Below are positions 27,396-36,658 of a stretch of DNA of 64,000 nt, piece by piece. The first letter of the stretch is position 1. Every line of letters starts with the position of its first letter. The stretch is from Bacteroidales bacterium (GTDB lineage: Bacteria > Bacteroidota > Bacteroidia > Bacteroidales > Tenuifilaceae): assembly GCA_020636835.1 (NCBI GenBank), contig JACJXC010000005.1, forward strand, positions 124,001 through 188,000, read 5' to 3'. Position numbers and translations under genes: made by a program. Below the pieces are notes generated by a model. The model was not told the origin of the DNA, made no database searches, and saw only the letters and a list, made by a program, of their open reading frames with translations.

Positions 27396-28727
27396 ATGTT
27401 AATAGAATTCAGCATTGAGAATTTCCTTTCATTTAAAGACTTAACGACACTTACAATGGTGGCTGCAAAGTCTTTTAAGGAACACCCGGAAACGCATATC
27501 ATTGAGACAGGAAGCAATCTTAATCTCTTAAAATCGGCCGTTGTTTACGGAAACAATGCAAGCGGTAAGAGTAACCTACTTGAAGCTATGGGTTTCATGA
27601 AGCAAACTGTTTTAAACTCGTTCCGGGATGCTTTAATGGAAAATAGCGAAAGAAAATTTCCGTTAGAAAAATTTGCACTTAACACCAAGACAGAAAAAGA
27701 CACCAGCTTCTTTGAGATATCATTCATTCAAAAAGAAACTAAGTATCGCTACGGATTTGAAATAGACTACGACAAAATTGTAGCCGAATGGCTTTTTCAT
27801 ACTACTAGCAAAGAAGTTTATCTATTCAAACGTGACCAACAAAAAATTGAAGTAAACAAGTCGGCTTTTAAAGAAGGATTAGGAAAGGAAGAAGATGTAA
27901 AAGAGAATGTTTTATTTCTTTCCCTTTTGGCAACTTTAGGCAAAGAAACTTCTACAAATATTGTTGATTGGTTCAAAAAATTCAGCTTCGTTAATGGTAT
28001 TCATGACCGTGGACACAAAAGATACACTATTGACAAATTGAAATCAGATAAACAGTTTTTTAGCTGGGTTTTACATTTTGTTAAATACTTGGAAATCGCA
28101 AATCTTTCAACAACGGTAGAAGATGTTAATGAAATAGATCTTGAAACTTTAAGGGAAAAAGAGAAAGACGAAGAAATAATAAATCTTCTTACTAGTATTC
28201 AAAAAATACAGTCAAAACAGCCTAAAAGAGACCAACTAATTACATATCACAGAAAATATGACGAAAACAATATTTTGGTTGATACTGTTCCGTTCAACTT
28301 TGACAGGCAGGAGTCCGAAGGGACTAAAAAACTTTTATACCTACTCGGTCCTTGGTATGATACACTACAAAACGGCAAAGTATTAATCATTGACGAACTT
28401 GACTCTAGATTGCATAGCCATTTAACCTTTAGACTTGTTGACTTTTTTCATAAGTTTAACAAAAGTAAAGCTCAGCTAATTTGTGCAGTTCATGACATTT
28501 CCTTGCTTAACAAGGAAACATTTAGAAGAGACCAAATTTGGTTTGTAGAAAAAAATCAATTTGGTGCTTCCGAGTTATTTTCTCTAGCAGACTTTAAAAC
28601 CGACAAAGTCAGAAACAAATCGGCATTTGACAAAAATTACATTGAAGGTAAATATGGAGCAATACCATATTTTGACATTGATGATAAATTAAACGATTTA
28701 CTCTATGGGAAAAGGGAAGGAGAATAA
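27396..28727 (+). CDS. RloA-like AAA/ABC-type ATPase (putative defence)
   Basis: A 443-residue ATPase of the AAA_15/AAA_21 (RloA/OLD-related) type. It opens with the family hallmark IEFSIENFLSFKD. Walker A is YGNNASGKSNLLEAM, Walker B is KVLIIDELDSRLHSHL, and the switch His lies in ICAVHDISLL. The C-terminal region SAFDKNYIEGKYGAIPYFD is typical of ATPases encoded next to RloB. Codon use and base composition differ from the neighbours: the 60 bases at 28021-28080 contain 17 G/C, against 29 in 26041-26100. This points to horizontal gain. It overlaps the next gene by 23 bases. An anti-phage role is inferred from the family, where RloA occurs in restriction loci and relatives act in abortive infection. 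Confidence 0.85.
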   Translation: MLIEFSIENFLSFKDLTTLTMVAAKSFKEHPETHIIETGSNLNLLKSAVVYGNNASGKSNLLEAMGFMKQTVLNSFRDALMENSERKFPLEKFALNTKTEKDTSFFEISFIQKETKYRYGFEIDYDKIVAEWLFHTTSKEVYLFKRDQQKIEVNKSAFKEGLGKEEDVKENVLFLSLLATLGKETSTNIVDWFKKFSFVNGIHDRGHKRYTIDKLKSDKQFFSWVLHFVKYLEIANLSTTVEDVNEIDLETLREKEKDEEIINLLTSIQKIQSKQPKRDQLITYHRKYDENNILVDTVPFNFDRQESEGTKKLLYLLGPWYDTLQNGKVLIIDELDSRLHSHLTFRLVDFFHKFNKSKAQLICAVHDISLLNKETFRRDQIWFVEKNQFGASELFSLADFKTDKVRNKSAFDKNYIEGKYGAIPYFDIDDKLNDLLYGKREGE

Positions 28728-29151
28728 GTTTAAAGAAAGGAATGCTGCTTCCTACAAAAGAGAAGTTAAAAGCATTGAGTTACGTTCAGGTCAAAGAGAA
28801 AGATTTATCGTTATAAGTTTTAAAGATTTTGACAGTAATCAAGGACAACGCTTTGAAGAATGGGAGCACGAGCAATTATTAGCTATGACTGTGAATAAAT
28901 TGAGAGAAGTTTGTCAATTAACAGTTGGACAAGCAACTGCTCAACAAATAATAAAACCATATACAAAAGTTGGCTTTCCCCCAGATTCTGGTTTTATTCA
29001 TCCTAAACATGTTTTACCAGATGTAACTTGGTGTTCAATGCATATCCAAGGAAAAGAGTGTGTTATTGGATATTTTGAAGAAAATATTTTTCAAGTAGTA
29101 TTTCTCGATAAAGACCATGAGTTTTGGAAAACAAAGAAGAAAAATACCTGA
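28705..29151 (+). CDS. Unrecognised small partner of the RloA-like ATPase
   Basis: A 148-residue soluble protein with a basic N-terminus (MGKGKENKFKERNAASYKRE), a central helix (EEWEHEQLLAMTVNKLREV) and a C-terminal beta-rich part (HVLPDVTWCSMHIQGKECV, then FQVVFLDKDHEFWKTKKK). It takes the place RloB usually has but is shorter, and I cannot see the TOPRIM acidic motifs. The C-terminal strands with FLDKDHEFW are vaguely like RelE-fold toxins, a weak impression only. It shares the AT-rich composition and overlaps the ATPase gene by 23 bases, so the two form one unit. It may be an effector or toxin component. Confidence 0.7.
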   Translation: MGKGKENKFKERNAASYKREVKSIELRSGQRERFIVISFKDFDSNQGQRFEEWEHEQLLAMTVNKLREVCQLTVGQATAQQIIKPYTKVGFPPDSGFIHPKHVLPDVTWCSMHIQGKECVIGYFEENIFQVVFLDKDHEFWKTKKKNT

Positions 29152-29285
29152 CAAAATAAAAAACAATCGCCCAACACGAAGTATAGCCAGTCGTTTAATA
29201 CATTAATTCACAGATTTAACTAGAAAATAGAGTTATACCAATGATTTTTTGCTCTACCCACACCGCTCAATAAAAAGGGAAAACA

Positions 29286-29315
29286 GTAAGGGCGAGACAA
29301 TTGCCCCGCCCTTAC
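29286..29315. terminator. Stem-loop between convergent ATPase pair and hmuRY
   Basis: GTAAGGGCG (29286-29294) pairs with CGCCCTTAC (29307-29315). On the minus strand it is followed by a T-rich stretch, so it probably ends the hmuRY transcript. It may also end the + strand unit. Confidence 0.65.
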
Positions 29316-29336
29316 CGCTACTACATTATACCTCAC

Positions 29337-29936
29337 TTAAAATTTGCGACTACCGCTGGGCTGGTAGCTGTACTTCATGGTAATATAACCGCTCTTGGTC
29401 TCATCAAAATAATTCTTCAACCATATTTTAGCGTACTTGCCCTCTGCTGTTCTGATTACATAAATATTATCGCTGTAGTTATAGGTACGCTCCCCATCAT
29501 TGCTGACATCAAGAGTCATCCATTTAGCCACCAAGGTATCACCAGGAACCTCAGCGTAAACCGGGGGCATTACAAACTTCTCAAGAATCTTAATGGTGGT
29601 GTTGAGCGAGTAACCATCGGCAGGAGCCTCTAGTACCGAATCGAATCCAACTTTTCCGCAGCTATACGATCCACCCAAACCCGGACCGGCTTGCCCGCAG
29701 TTCACCCGGATATCGGATCGGTGGAAAGCGATATCCCACCCTGTAGAGGTCGAAAAATCGTCGATACTAACCACCGTATCGGCCTCGAACGAGAAGTAGG
29801 CCCACTTATCGTATGCCGTAGCATCAATAACAATTTCGGAAGCAACAGAAGGGCTATCGTCATCCGATTCGCACGATGTAAAAAAAGACATTGCACCCAG
29901 TGCAACAAACATGGTTAAAATTGATTTTCTAGTCAT
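29337..29936 (-). CDS. hmuY: HmuY-family haem-binding lipoprotein
   Basis: About 199 residues from ATG 29936 with a lipobox in FFTSCESDDD. The mature part is beta-rich and carries the HmuY-family sequences WDIAFHRSDIRVNCG and AKIWLKNYFD. HmuY proteins sit on the outer surface and capture haem from host or environmental haemoproteins, then hand it to the TonB-dependent receptor. The gene follows the receptor gene by 25 bases on the same strand. The His/Met haem ligands differ among species and cannot be assigned here with confidence. Confidence 0.88.
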   Translation of the reverse strand: MTRKSILTMFVALGAMSFFTSCESDDDSPSVASEIVIDATAYDKWAYFSFEADTVVSIDDFSTSTGWDIAFHRSDIRVNCGQAGPGLGGSYSCGKVGFDSVLEAPADGYSLNTTIKILEKFVMPPVYAEVPGDTLVAKWMTLDVSNDGERTYNYSDNIYVIRTAEGKYAKIWLKNYFDETKSGYITMKYSYQPSGSRKF

Positions 29937-29961
29937 CTGTATAATTATTAGTGTTAGTAAT

Positions 29962-32226
29962 TTAAAACTCATAGCCCACCGAGGCGTAAAACCTACGCCC
30001 TACGGTTGAAGTAGCGCTAAACCCAGCAATTGGAGCCGTATAGTCGAAAAGATTCCGCACCCCCACTGCAACGGAGATGTGCTTGCGGAAACGCTGGGTA
30101 ACATTGATATTCCAAAGCGAATAGGCTGGATAGGAGATGTAGTAGGATGAGTTAACCTCATCGTCGAACTCGCTCAACTCCTTTTTCCCGGTAACTTTTA
30201 CAGCTAGGTTAGCGGTTAGGGCGTACAATCCTTTTTGAAACGAGTATTCCAACTGCCCGGTATAGCTGTGCGGGCTAACTTCCGACATCCGGCTAACACT
30301 CTCGCTCTCCAGCACCTTGGTATAAACATACCCCGACTTTAGCAGGAAATGGCTCAGGAACTTCCACCGCACAAGCAACTCGGCATTAAGTATATTAAAA
30401 TCGCTCAAATTCCTATAGCGGTATTCGGTTTGGCCATTCACCCAAATCCCCCCAATTTTATCGTAAATTTGGTTAATCGCCACGGTTGCTGTAATGTTAA
30501 CAAAATGCCAGGGATTGATGTAGTCGGTCGATAACGAGTAGTAGTTACTGGTTTCGGGCTTTAAATCGGCACTTCCAATAATGGTGAACATGCCCATGTG
30601 ATCCCAGTTCATGTAGAGCTCCTTGAGCGTAGGCGACCTAAAACCCCGAGCAAACGACAGCCGATGGTTAAAATCGCCCTGAACAACCTTTAGCGTAACC
30701 GATGGCGACACATGCAGCCCATGCTCGGAGTGAAATCCCCCGCGAGCACTCCCTAAAACAGTAACCCTACTACTATGCGCGTATTCATCCTGCAAAATCA
30801 CCACGGCATCGCTAGCAATGTGCTCCTGCATCACCGAATAGGAGTATTTATCGCATTTCAGCATCTCGTGTAAAAACTCAGCCCCCAGCAGCAAACTATG
30901 CTTTGAAAGCATTTTTGTCACATACTGCAACTTAGCATGATTAAATGCATTGCTGTAGTTCAACAGCTCCGTCTCCTTGTCCTCAATAAAATGATACTTA
31001 TTGTAGTTATCGTAATTGTAGCTTAGCCTTATGCTGGAACTATCGGGCAACTGGCGTTCAGCAAAACCACCCACAGTATAATCGCGGTAAAGGTTATGCA
31101 TATTATCGCGACTAAAATCGTATTCATGGTGATTATAGTACGACCCCCGCAGCTGCGCACGCCAAAGTTTACTATCAAACCCATTCTTTGTGGTAAGTGT
31201 ATGATCGGCAAAACCATTTATGGTTGATGGCGCAGAGTCCACACCCTCATTCGCAGTAGAGTCGAGACTGGGGTAATACTTCACCACGGACTTGGAATTA
31301 AACAGCTGGTAAGCATCGAAACTTTTGTAGCCAAAATAGTTCTGAGAATAAAAATTCTTCTTCCGAAAACCAACCGATAGATCGCCATTTAAATTCTGAC
31401 GATCCTGGTTACGGTAAAAGGTTTTAAGATACGCCTCATCGAGCATATCGATCTGCGCTTTTGAGGCATTCCTCTCGTTGCGCTGGGTGTATTTAAAATT
31501 GGCGCTCACATTGAGATTTGCGCTGGGCTTGCGGGTTATGATATTAATAACACTCCCCATGGCACTAGAACCGTACAACGACGATGTGGCCCCCTTTACA
31601 ATCTCTACCCGCTCGATATTGGCCGTGTTAATCCTCGAAAAGTCCACATTGGAGTCCGTTTCGCCAGCCATACGCTCCCCGTCAATCAGCACCAGTGTGT
31701 ACTTGGCCTCAAGCCCCTGCGACGAAAGCGATGCCCCAAAACCATGCCGGTTCACCTCGGTACTTGGGATTTCGGATTCCAAAAGATCGATCACGGTAGT
31801 TGCCTGACTGCTTTGAATATCCCTCCGGCTAAGCACCTGGGTTAGCACAGGGTTTTTTTTCAAAGTATGCTGAGTGCGGGTTCCTGTAACGGTAACCTGA
31901 TCGAGGTTAAAAACATCCTCAACCAGCAACACCCGCCTCGATGTAGGCGCTACAACGGTATCGATATAAGTACTGTACCCAATGCACGATACCACCAGCA
32001 CACCCTTTCCCGCTGGAGCGTTAAGCATTGCAAGTCCCCTCGGATCGGTAGTTGTTCCAACGGAATTACGGTTACCCAAACATTGCCATCGCACCGAAGC
32101 GTTGGCAACTCCCACACCCGACCGGCTATCAACAACCTCTATTGATAATTTTTGATGATTTTGGGAATAGAGCAGCGTTGACAATAGGGTATAAATACCC
32201 AAAATGATGATAAATTTTAAACGCAT
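29962..32226 (-). CDS. TonB-dependent receptor, HmuR-like
   Basis: About 754 residues from ATG 32226 with a signal peptide (IIILGIYTLLSTLLYS). An N-terminal carboxypeptidase-regulatory-like beta domain (EVVDSRSGVGVANASV) comes first. A plug follows, starting near residue 115 (QVTVTGTRTQHTLKKNP) with the plug motif VEIVKGATSSLYGSSAMG. A 22-strand barrel ends with the aromatic-terminated RRFYASVGYEF. Pairing with HmuY immediately downstream makes haem the likely cargo. Iron-dependent control is likely, but I found no clear Fur box. Confidence 0.9.
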   Translation of the reverse strand: MRLKFIIILGIYTLLSTLLYSQNHQKLSIEVVDSRSGVGVANASVRWQCLGNRNSVGTTTDPRGLAMLNAPAGKGVLVVSCIGYSTYIDTVVAPTSRRVLLVEDVFNLDQVTVTGTRTQHTLKKNPVLTQVLSRRDIQSSQATTVIDLLESEIPSTEVNRHGFGASLSSQGLEAKYTLVLIDGERMAGETDSNVDFSRINTANIERVEIVKGATSSLYGSSAMGSVINIITRKPSANLNVSANFKYTQRNERNASKAQIDMLDEAYLKTFYRNQDRQNLNGDLSVGFRKKNFYSQNYFGYKSFDAYQLFNSKSVVKYYPSLDSTANEGVDSAPSTINGFADHTLTTKNGFDSKLWRAQLRGSYYNHHEYDFSRDNMHNLYRDYTVGGFAERQLPDSSSIRLSYNYDNYNKYHFIEDKETELLNYSNAFNHAKLQYVTKMLSKHSLLLGAEFLHEMLKCDKYSYSVMQEHIASDAVVILQDEYAHSSRVTVLGSARGGFHSEHGLHVSPSVTLKVVQGDFNHRLSFARGFRSPTLKELYMNWDHMGMFTIIGSADLKPETSNYYSLSTDYINPWHFVNITATVAINQIYDKIGGIWVNGQTEYRYRNLSDFNILNAELLVRWKFLSHFLLKSGYVYTKVLESESVSRMSEVSPHSYTGQLEYSFQKGLYALTANLAVKVTGKKELSEFDDEVNSSYYISYPAYSLWNINVTQRFRKHISVAVGVRNLFDYTAPIAGFSATSTVGRRFYASVGYEF

Positions 32227-32347
32227 GGCTTTGGTATAAATTTCACAAGTAAACTTATGCAGCAACAAAGCGCCTAAGCTTAGTAAAATGACTAAATGAA
32301 TGGATTAATTGGCTTGAGCGTAAATACACACCAAGCACAAAACGAAT

Positions 32348-32674
32348 CTAAATAAAGATGGGCGATCCCCGTAAATCGGGGATTAACGAAGCACGGCGCA
32401 CAATGCGGGGCTCGTAATGCGACATACATTCAACAAGCGCCACCACATGAACAACAGGCAACTCAGCAGCCTCTTCAATAGTAAAATTCCAATTGAGATG
32501 ATAGGCAGAGGTACTTGCTGCAGGTGAGGCCTGCTGATAAACCACAAGATTATGAGTATCGGGCTGAACAGGCTGTTCGGCCTGGGCATCGGCATTATAC
32601 CCCATAAACAGCCATGCAAAAACAGCTGCCAGGATATACGGTAAAAAGCTACACGATGCACCTAAAAAAAACAT
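32348..32674 (-). CDS. Small membrane/secreted protein upstream of hmuR
   Basis: A 108-residue product with an N-terminal hydrophobic segment (YILAAVFAWLFMGYNADA) that is either a signal peptide or an anchor, followed by a polar region without a known domain. It lies ahead of the TonB receptor on the same strand and may be the first gene of the haem operon. A -7-type box sits right upstream. Small proteins of this type are common ahead of TonB receptors in Bacteroidota, but I do not recognise a family. Its coding status is less certain than its neighbours. Confidence 0.5.
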   Translation of the reverse strand: MFFLGASCSFLPYILAAVFAWLFMGYNADAQAEQPVQPDTHNLVVYQQASPAASTSAYHLNWNFTIEEAAELPVVHVVALVECMSHYEPRIVRRASLIPDLRGSPIFI

Positions 32675-32700
32675 GAGTTGACATATTGATTTGCTCGCAG

Positions 32701-32708
32701 CAAAGATA
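32701..32708 (-). promoter_or_regulatory. Possible -7 box of the haem-uptake unit
   Basis: TATCTTTG on the minus strand matches TAnnTTTG and ends about 27 bases ahead of the ATG at 32674. No TTG at the usual -33 distance is seen. Confidence 0.45.
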
Positions 32709-32774
32709 TAAAGCCAAATTGATTTATTGTATCTATCGTCGCATTTTTTCCCATAACCGCCAAATGCAAATTCT

Positions 32775-34106
32775 TTAAACCAATTTACCTCTCCATCTGT
32801 TCGATCGCAAATACCATAACGATATTGCCATTACCAAAACACCGTACAGAATTTCGGCACACCAAACCCAGCTGAGCGGCATTTTAAACACAATGGCCAT
32901 TAAGTACGCCCATAATACGTACAACGATAGAGTTACCAGTTCGATATAAAACGACACCCGGGTATTCCCAGTGCCAGAAACACCGTTAAACATCACAAAA
33001 GCCCCGGCCATTCCAATAGCTGCAAGTGCTATCAATTTCAAAACGGGCATCGATTGCTGTATAAGAACCATATCGTTGGTATACACCCTCACTATAAGCT
33101 CCGGAATTAACAGGCTGATTGATGCTAATACCAATACAGAAACCATGCTCAGTATAATTACTTTTTGAATAACCGGCATTACTTCTCCAGCCCGCTCCTG
33201 CCCTATTAGTTGACTAACCAGCGTATTGGTGGCCGAAGCAAAACCCCAGATGGGAATCATCAGCACGATATAAACACTACGCAGAATATTCGATACGGCC
33301 AAAGGGGTTTCGCCCATCTTCTCGATAAAAAGGAAAAATACGAACCAAATAAAAATGGAGAGCGAGAACTGAATCATCAAGGGCCACGAGATATTCATAA
33401 TTCTGAAAAGTAACCGGGTGTTCAATTTGTAAAACTTAAACAATCGGTAAGGCTTGTAATCAAAGTAAAACCATGTGTAAAACATAAAAAAAGCACAGCT
33501 AACCGCCTCGGAAATAACAGAGGCCAAAGCCGCTCCGCCTATACCCATTGCGGGCAAACCCCAATGCCCAAATATTAAGGCATAATCCAATACCACATTA
33601 ACCAAAACCATCACAATAGTAGTTGCAGTAATCACCTTAGTCCGTGCTATTCCCACATAGAATGAGTTGAACGTGTAATTCACAAAGGCAAACACCAACC
33701 CCCATATTCGGTAATTCACAAACTCGCTCCCAGCATCGAGTATGGCGCGCGAATCGACCAGAACGCCAAGCATACCATTGGAAAACAGCAACACCAATGC
33801 CACAAGCAGAAGCGCCATCAAAACCAAAAAGTATAAAACATGCTCAACAACCCGGCCTATTGCCTTATGGGTTCCCTCGCCGTACCGACGCGCAATAATT
33901 ATTTGTCCTCCCAAACCAGTACCCCATCCTATCATCAACAGAACCTGATAGAACAAACCGCCAATAACGCCACCGCCAAGGGCAACCTCACCCAATCGAC
34001 CTAAAAATGCTGTATCGGTGATGTTCACTATATTCTGGGCAATACTCCCCAGTATAATTGGGTAAGCAATGCTCCATATCTGACGGGTTGATACTCTCGA
34101 AAACAT
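32775..34106 (-). CDS. MATE-family efflux transporter
   Basis: A 443-residue membrane protein with twelve hydrophobic segments in two six-helix halves. It begins with the MATE pattern IWSIAYPIILGSIAQNIVNITDTAFLG-like sequence, and the second half repeats it (MNISWPLMIQFSLSIFIWF). Family members export cationic drugs and dyes with Na+ or H+ antiport. The length is normal and there are no defects. The gene is isolated between the haem-uptake unit and a peptidase on the same strand, so it does not look like part of either. Confidence 0.9.
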   Translation of the reverse strand: MFSRVSTRQIWSIAYPIILGSIAQNIVNITDTAFLGRLGEVALGGGVIGGLFYQVLLMIGWGTGLGGQIIIARRYGEGTHKAIGRVVEHVLYFLVLMALLLVALVLLFSNGMLGVLVDSRAILDAGSEFVNYRIWGLVFAFVNYTFNSFYVGIARTKVITATTIVMVLVNVVLDYALIFGHWGLPAMGIGGAALASVISEAVSCAFFMFYTWFYFDYKPYRLFKFYKLNTRLLFRIMNISWPLMIQFSLSIFIWFVFFLFIEKMGETPLAVSNILRSVYIVLMIPIWGFASATNTLVSQLIGQERAGEVMPVIQKVIILSMVSVLVLASISLLIPELIVRVYTNDMVLIQQSMPVLKLIALAAIGMAGAFVMFNGVSGTGNTRVSFYIELVTLSLYVLWAYLMAIVFKMPLSWVWCAEILYGVLVMAISLWYLRSNRWRGKLV

Positions 34107-34265
34107 CTATAATCTTGGTTTTTATGTGCTCTTAAATGGTTTAATCGATAATCCCAAAATAGCACCTTAACAACAGACATACTAAAAGCAATACTGGGCT
34201 AATGCAGCGCAACTACCCCAGTTTGCTCTATGTATAATAGGACTATGGTTTTTTACAAAAAACTA

Positions 34266-36401
34266 TTAAAGTTTTTCGTCGAAATAGCGGATTATCTTAT
34301 CAATCAGGTGTACACGATCCTTCCCCATAACGTTGTGATCGTGCTGTGGGTAAACAAAGAAATCGACCGGCACACCGCCCTTCACAAACTCGTGGAGCAA
34401 TGTTAAGCTATGCTGCAGCACAACCGTTTTGTCCATATCATCGTGAATAATAAGCAAATCGCCTTTCAGGTTCGTTACGTAGTTTTTCAAGTCGGCATTC
34501 TTGTACCCATCAGGGTTCTCGTCGGGGGTATCCATGTAACGCTCGCCATACATTACCTCGTAGAACTTCCAATCGGTAACTGGGCCACCGGCCACTCCAA
34601 CCTTAAAAGTTTCGGGCTGCTTCAGCATAAGCGATATGGTCATAAACCCACCAAAACTCCAGCCATGTACACCTATCCTTTCAGAATCAACATAGTTCAA
34701 TCCTTTAAGGTAGTTAAGGCCAACCATCTGATCGGCAATCTCATTAACCCCAAGGTTACGGTGTATTGCCTGCTCAAAGTTGGCGCCCCTATTGGAAGTA
34801 CCCCGGTTGTCGAGGGTAAAAAGAATATAGCCCTTATTGGCCATGTACGACTCCCAAAGCCGTGCACCACCCATCCACGAGTTTGTTACCAGCTGCGAGT
34901 GAGGCCCACCATAAACATAAACCACAACCGGGTATTTTTTAGTGGAATCAAAATCCCAAGGCTTAATCATTCGTCCGTACAGGGCAGTTCCATCGCTGGC
35001 CTTTAGTGTTAAAAGTTGTGGAAGCGGAATATTATAACCATCGTAAGGATTCGGAGCTGTAATCAAATTCCGAACAGTTTTTCCTTTCGACGAGCAAAGA
35101 TCGACCCTCCCGGGAACCGAAATACTGGAATAGAAATCAACAAAAAACTTATAATCAGAGCTCAGGCGCGGATTATGTGTTCCCTCACCGTTAGTTAACC
35201 GCAACAATGCACCACTCTTCGTATTAACAGAGTATAAGTGTTGCTCCACAGGGCTATCCTTTGTGGCTGTAAAATATATTACACCACGCTTAGCATCAAT
35301 CCCGATTACCTGTTTTACTTCCCAAGCGCCTGTAGTGATCTGCTTTATTAATTCCCCATTGGTACTATACAAATACAGATGGTTCCAGCCATCGCGACGG
35401 CTTTGCCATAAAAACTGGTTCGCGTTATTAGGCATAAACTGGAGGGGATTCAGTGGCTCCACGTACTCATTGTCCTGCTCCTCAAATAGCGTTGCTTCAA
35501 ATTCACCGGTAGATGCGTTGTACCTATTCAATTTCAAATGGTTTTGCTCCCGATTGAGTACGGCGATATAAACCAACTTTTCATCGGAACTCCAAGCCAC
35601 ATTGGTAAGGTATTGCTCCTTGGGTTCCCCAGTTTTAATAGCCACCGATTGCTTGGTGCCCACATTGTATATATGCAACGTAACCTCGTGGCTTTTCATT
35701 CCCGCCATGGGGTACCGAATATTCTCCACAGTACCAATGCGCTGTGTAATATCAACCAGCGGGTAGCTGGTTACCATGGTTTCGTCCATTCTGTAATACG
35801 CCAACAGGTTTCCCTTGGGCGACCAAAAAGTACCGCCGGTAATTCCAAACTCGCTCCGATGAACCGACTGCCCATTCACAATACCCGAATTATCATCGGA
35901 AGTGATGGCTGTAATTGCATCGTTGGCATCAATAATGTTCAGGTTGTTGCCAATGGTGTATGCCAACATCGAACCATTGGGGTTAATATCGATATTTTCG
36001 GCATCGTCAACCATTTTTAGCTTGCGCACAACCTGTTTTGTGTCCACGTTATAAAACACAAAATATGGCATCACCGTAAGCCGCAACTCATCCTTGCCAA
36101 CCCAAGCGTACATCAACCGCTTAGCCTCGGGAAGCGAGTTCGCCTTAAGTACACTATTGATTTCATCGAGCGATACCAGCACCCTTGCAACTCCCCCCAG
36201 CGCCGAGACCTCAACCAGATTATTCCCATCCACATGGGTAAATGCAGACATCTCGGGCCTCCACTCAAAATTGGTGTAGGATTGCGGACGGAACTCGGAC
36301 CATTGTTTCAAAACAGCCTGCTCCAACGACATTTGCTTTTGCTGGCAAATACCTTGGAACGCAAACAACGAAAACAATGCAAGAATAACTGAACGTTTCA
36401 T
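34266..36401 (-). CDS. S9 family prolyl peptidase (dipeptidyl peptidase IV-like)
   Basis: A 711-residue exported serine peptidase with a signal peptide (MKRSVILALFSLFAFQGICQ). An eight-bladed beta-propeller occupies residues ~40-460, and the alpha/beta-hydrolase domain follows. The catalytic triad can be seen: Ser in GWSFGGFM (near residue 590), Asp in IIHDDMDKTV and His in PQHDHNVMG. The conserved PVVVYVYGGPHSQLV oxyanion region is also present. The size and layout match bacterial DPP IV, which removes X-Pro dipeptides in the periplasm for peptide nutrition. It is a single-gene unit. Confidence 0.93.
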   Translation of the reverse strand: MKRSVILALFSLFAFQGICQQKQMSLEQAVLKQWSEFRPQSYTNFEWRPEMSAFTHVDGNNLVEVSALGGVARVLVSLDEINSVLKANSLPEAKRLMYAWVGKDELRLTVMPYFVFYNVDTKQVVRKLKMVDDAENIDINPNGSMLAYTIGNNLNIIDANDAITAITSDDNSGIVNGQSVHRSEFGITGGTFWSPKGNLLAYYRMDETMVTSYPLVDITQRIGTVENIRYPMAGMKSHEVTLHIYNVGTKQSVAIKTGEPKEQYLTNVAWSSDEKLVYIAVLNREQNHLKLNRYNASTGEFEATLFEEQDNEYVEPLNPLQFMPNNANQFLWQSRRDGWNHLYLYSTNGELIKQITTGAWEVKQVIGIDAKRGVIYFTATKDSPVEQHLYSVNTKSGALLRLTNGEGTHNPRLSSDYKFFVDFYSSISVPGRVDLCSSKGKTVRNLITAPNPYDGYNIPLPQLLTLKASDGTALYGRMIKPWDFDSTKKYPVVVYVYGGPHSQLVTNSWMGGARLWESYMANKGYILFTLDNRGTSNRGANFEQAIHRNLGVNEIADQMVGLNYLKGLNYVDSERIGVHGWSFGGFMTISLMLKQPETFKVGVAGGPVTDWKFYEVMYGERYMDTPDENPDGYKNADLKNYVTNLKGDLLIIHDDMDKTVVLQHSLTLLHEFVKGGVPVDFFVYPQHDHNVMGKDRVHLIDKIIRYFDEKL

Positions 36402-36658
36402 GGTAAACTTTTTAAGGATTATTAACTGCGAATATCGAAATAAAAATCGGGAGAGCCATTATTGATTCATCAATTTTAGCCAATCCGAGCATAAAGATAG
36501 ATACAGGTATTTCAAAATAATTGAAAAACAGTTATATTTACTTAAAATTCTCAAAGGCATACCCAAAAAATCTAGCATTTATAGGTGTTTTGTTAGTACT
36601 GCTTTTGATAATTCATTTATTTTTCATTACTTGCACTAATCTTTTACTGATTTGTAAA

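Noticed and set aside
29161..29290. Possible integron-like attC remnant after the ATPase pair (CGCCCAACACGAAGTATAG)
   Set aside because: It looks faintly like cassette ends, but I could not find the paired core sites or a second copy, so it is not supported.
36521..36658. Upstream extension of the lipoprotein frame at 36659
   Set aside because: The extension lacks protein-like composition. The ATG at 36659 gives a clean lipobox, so the longer start was not used.
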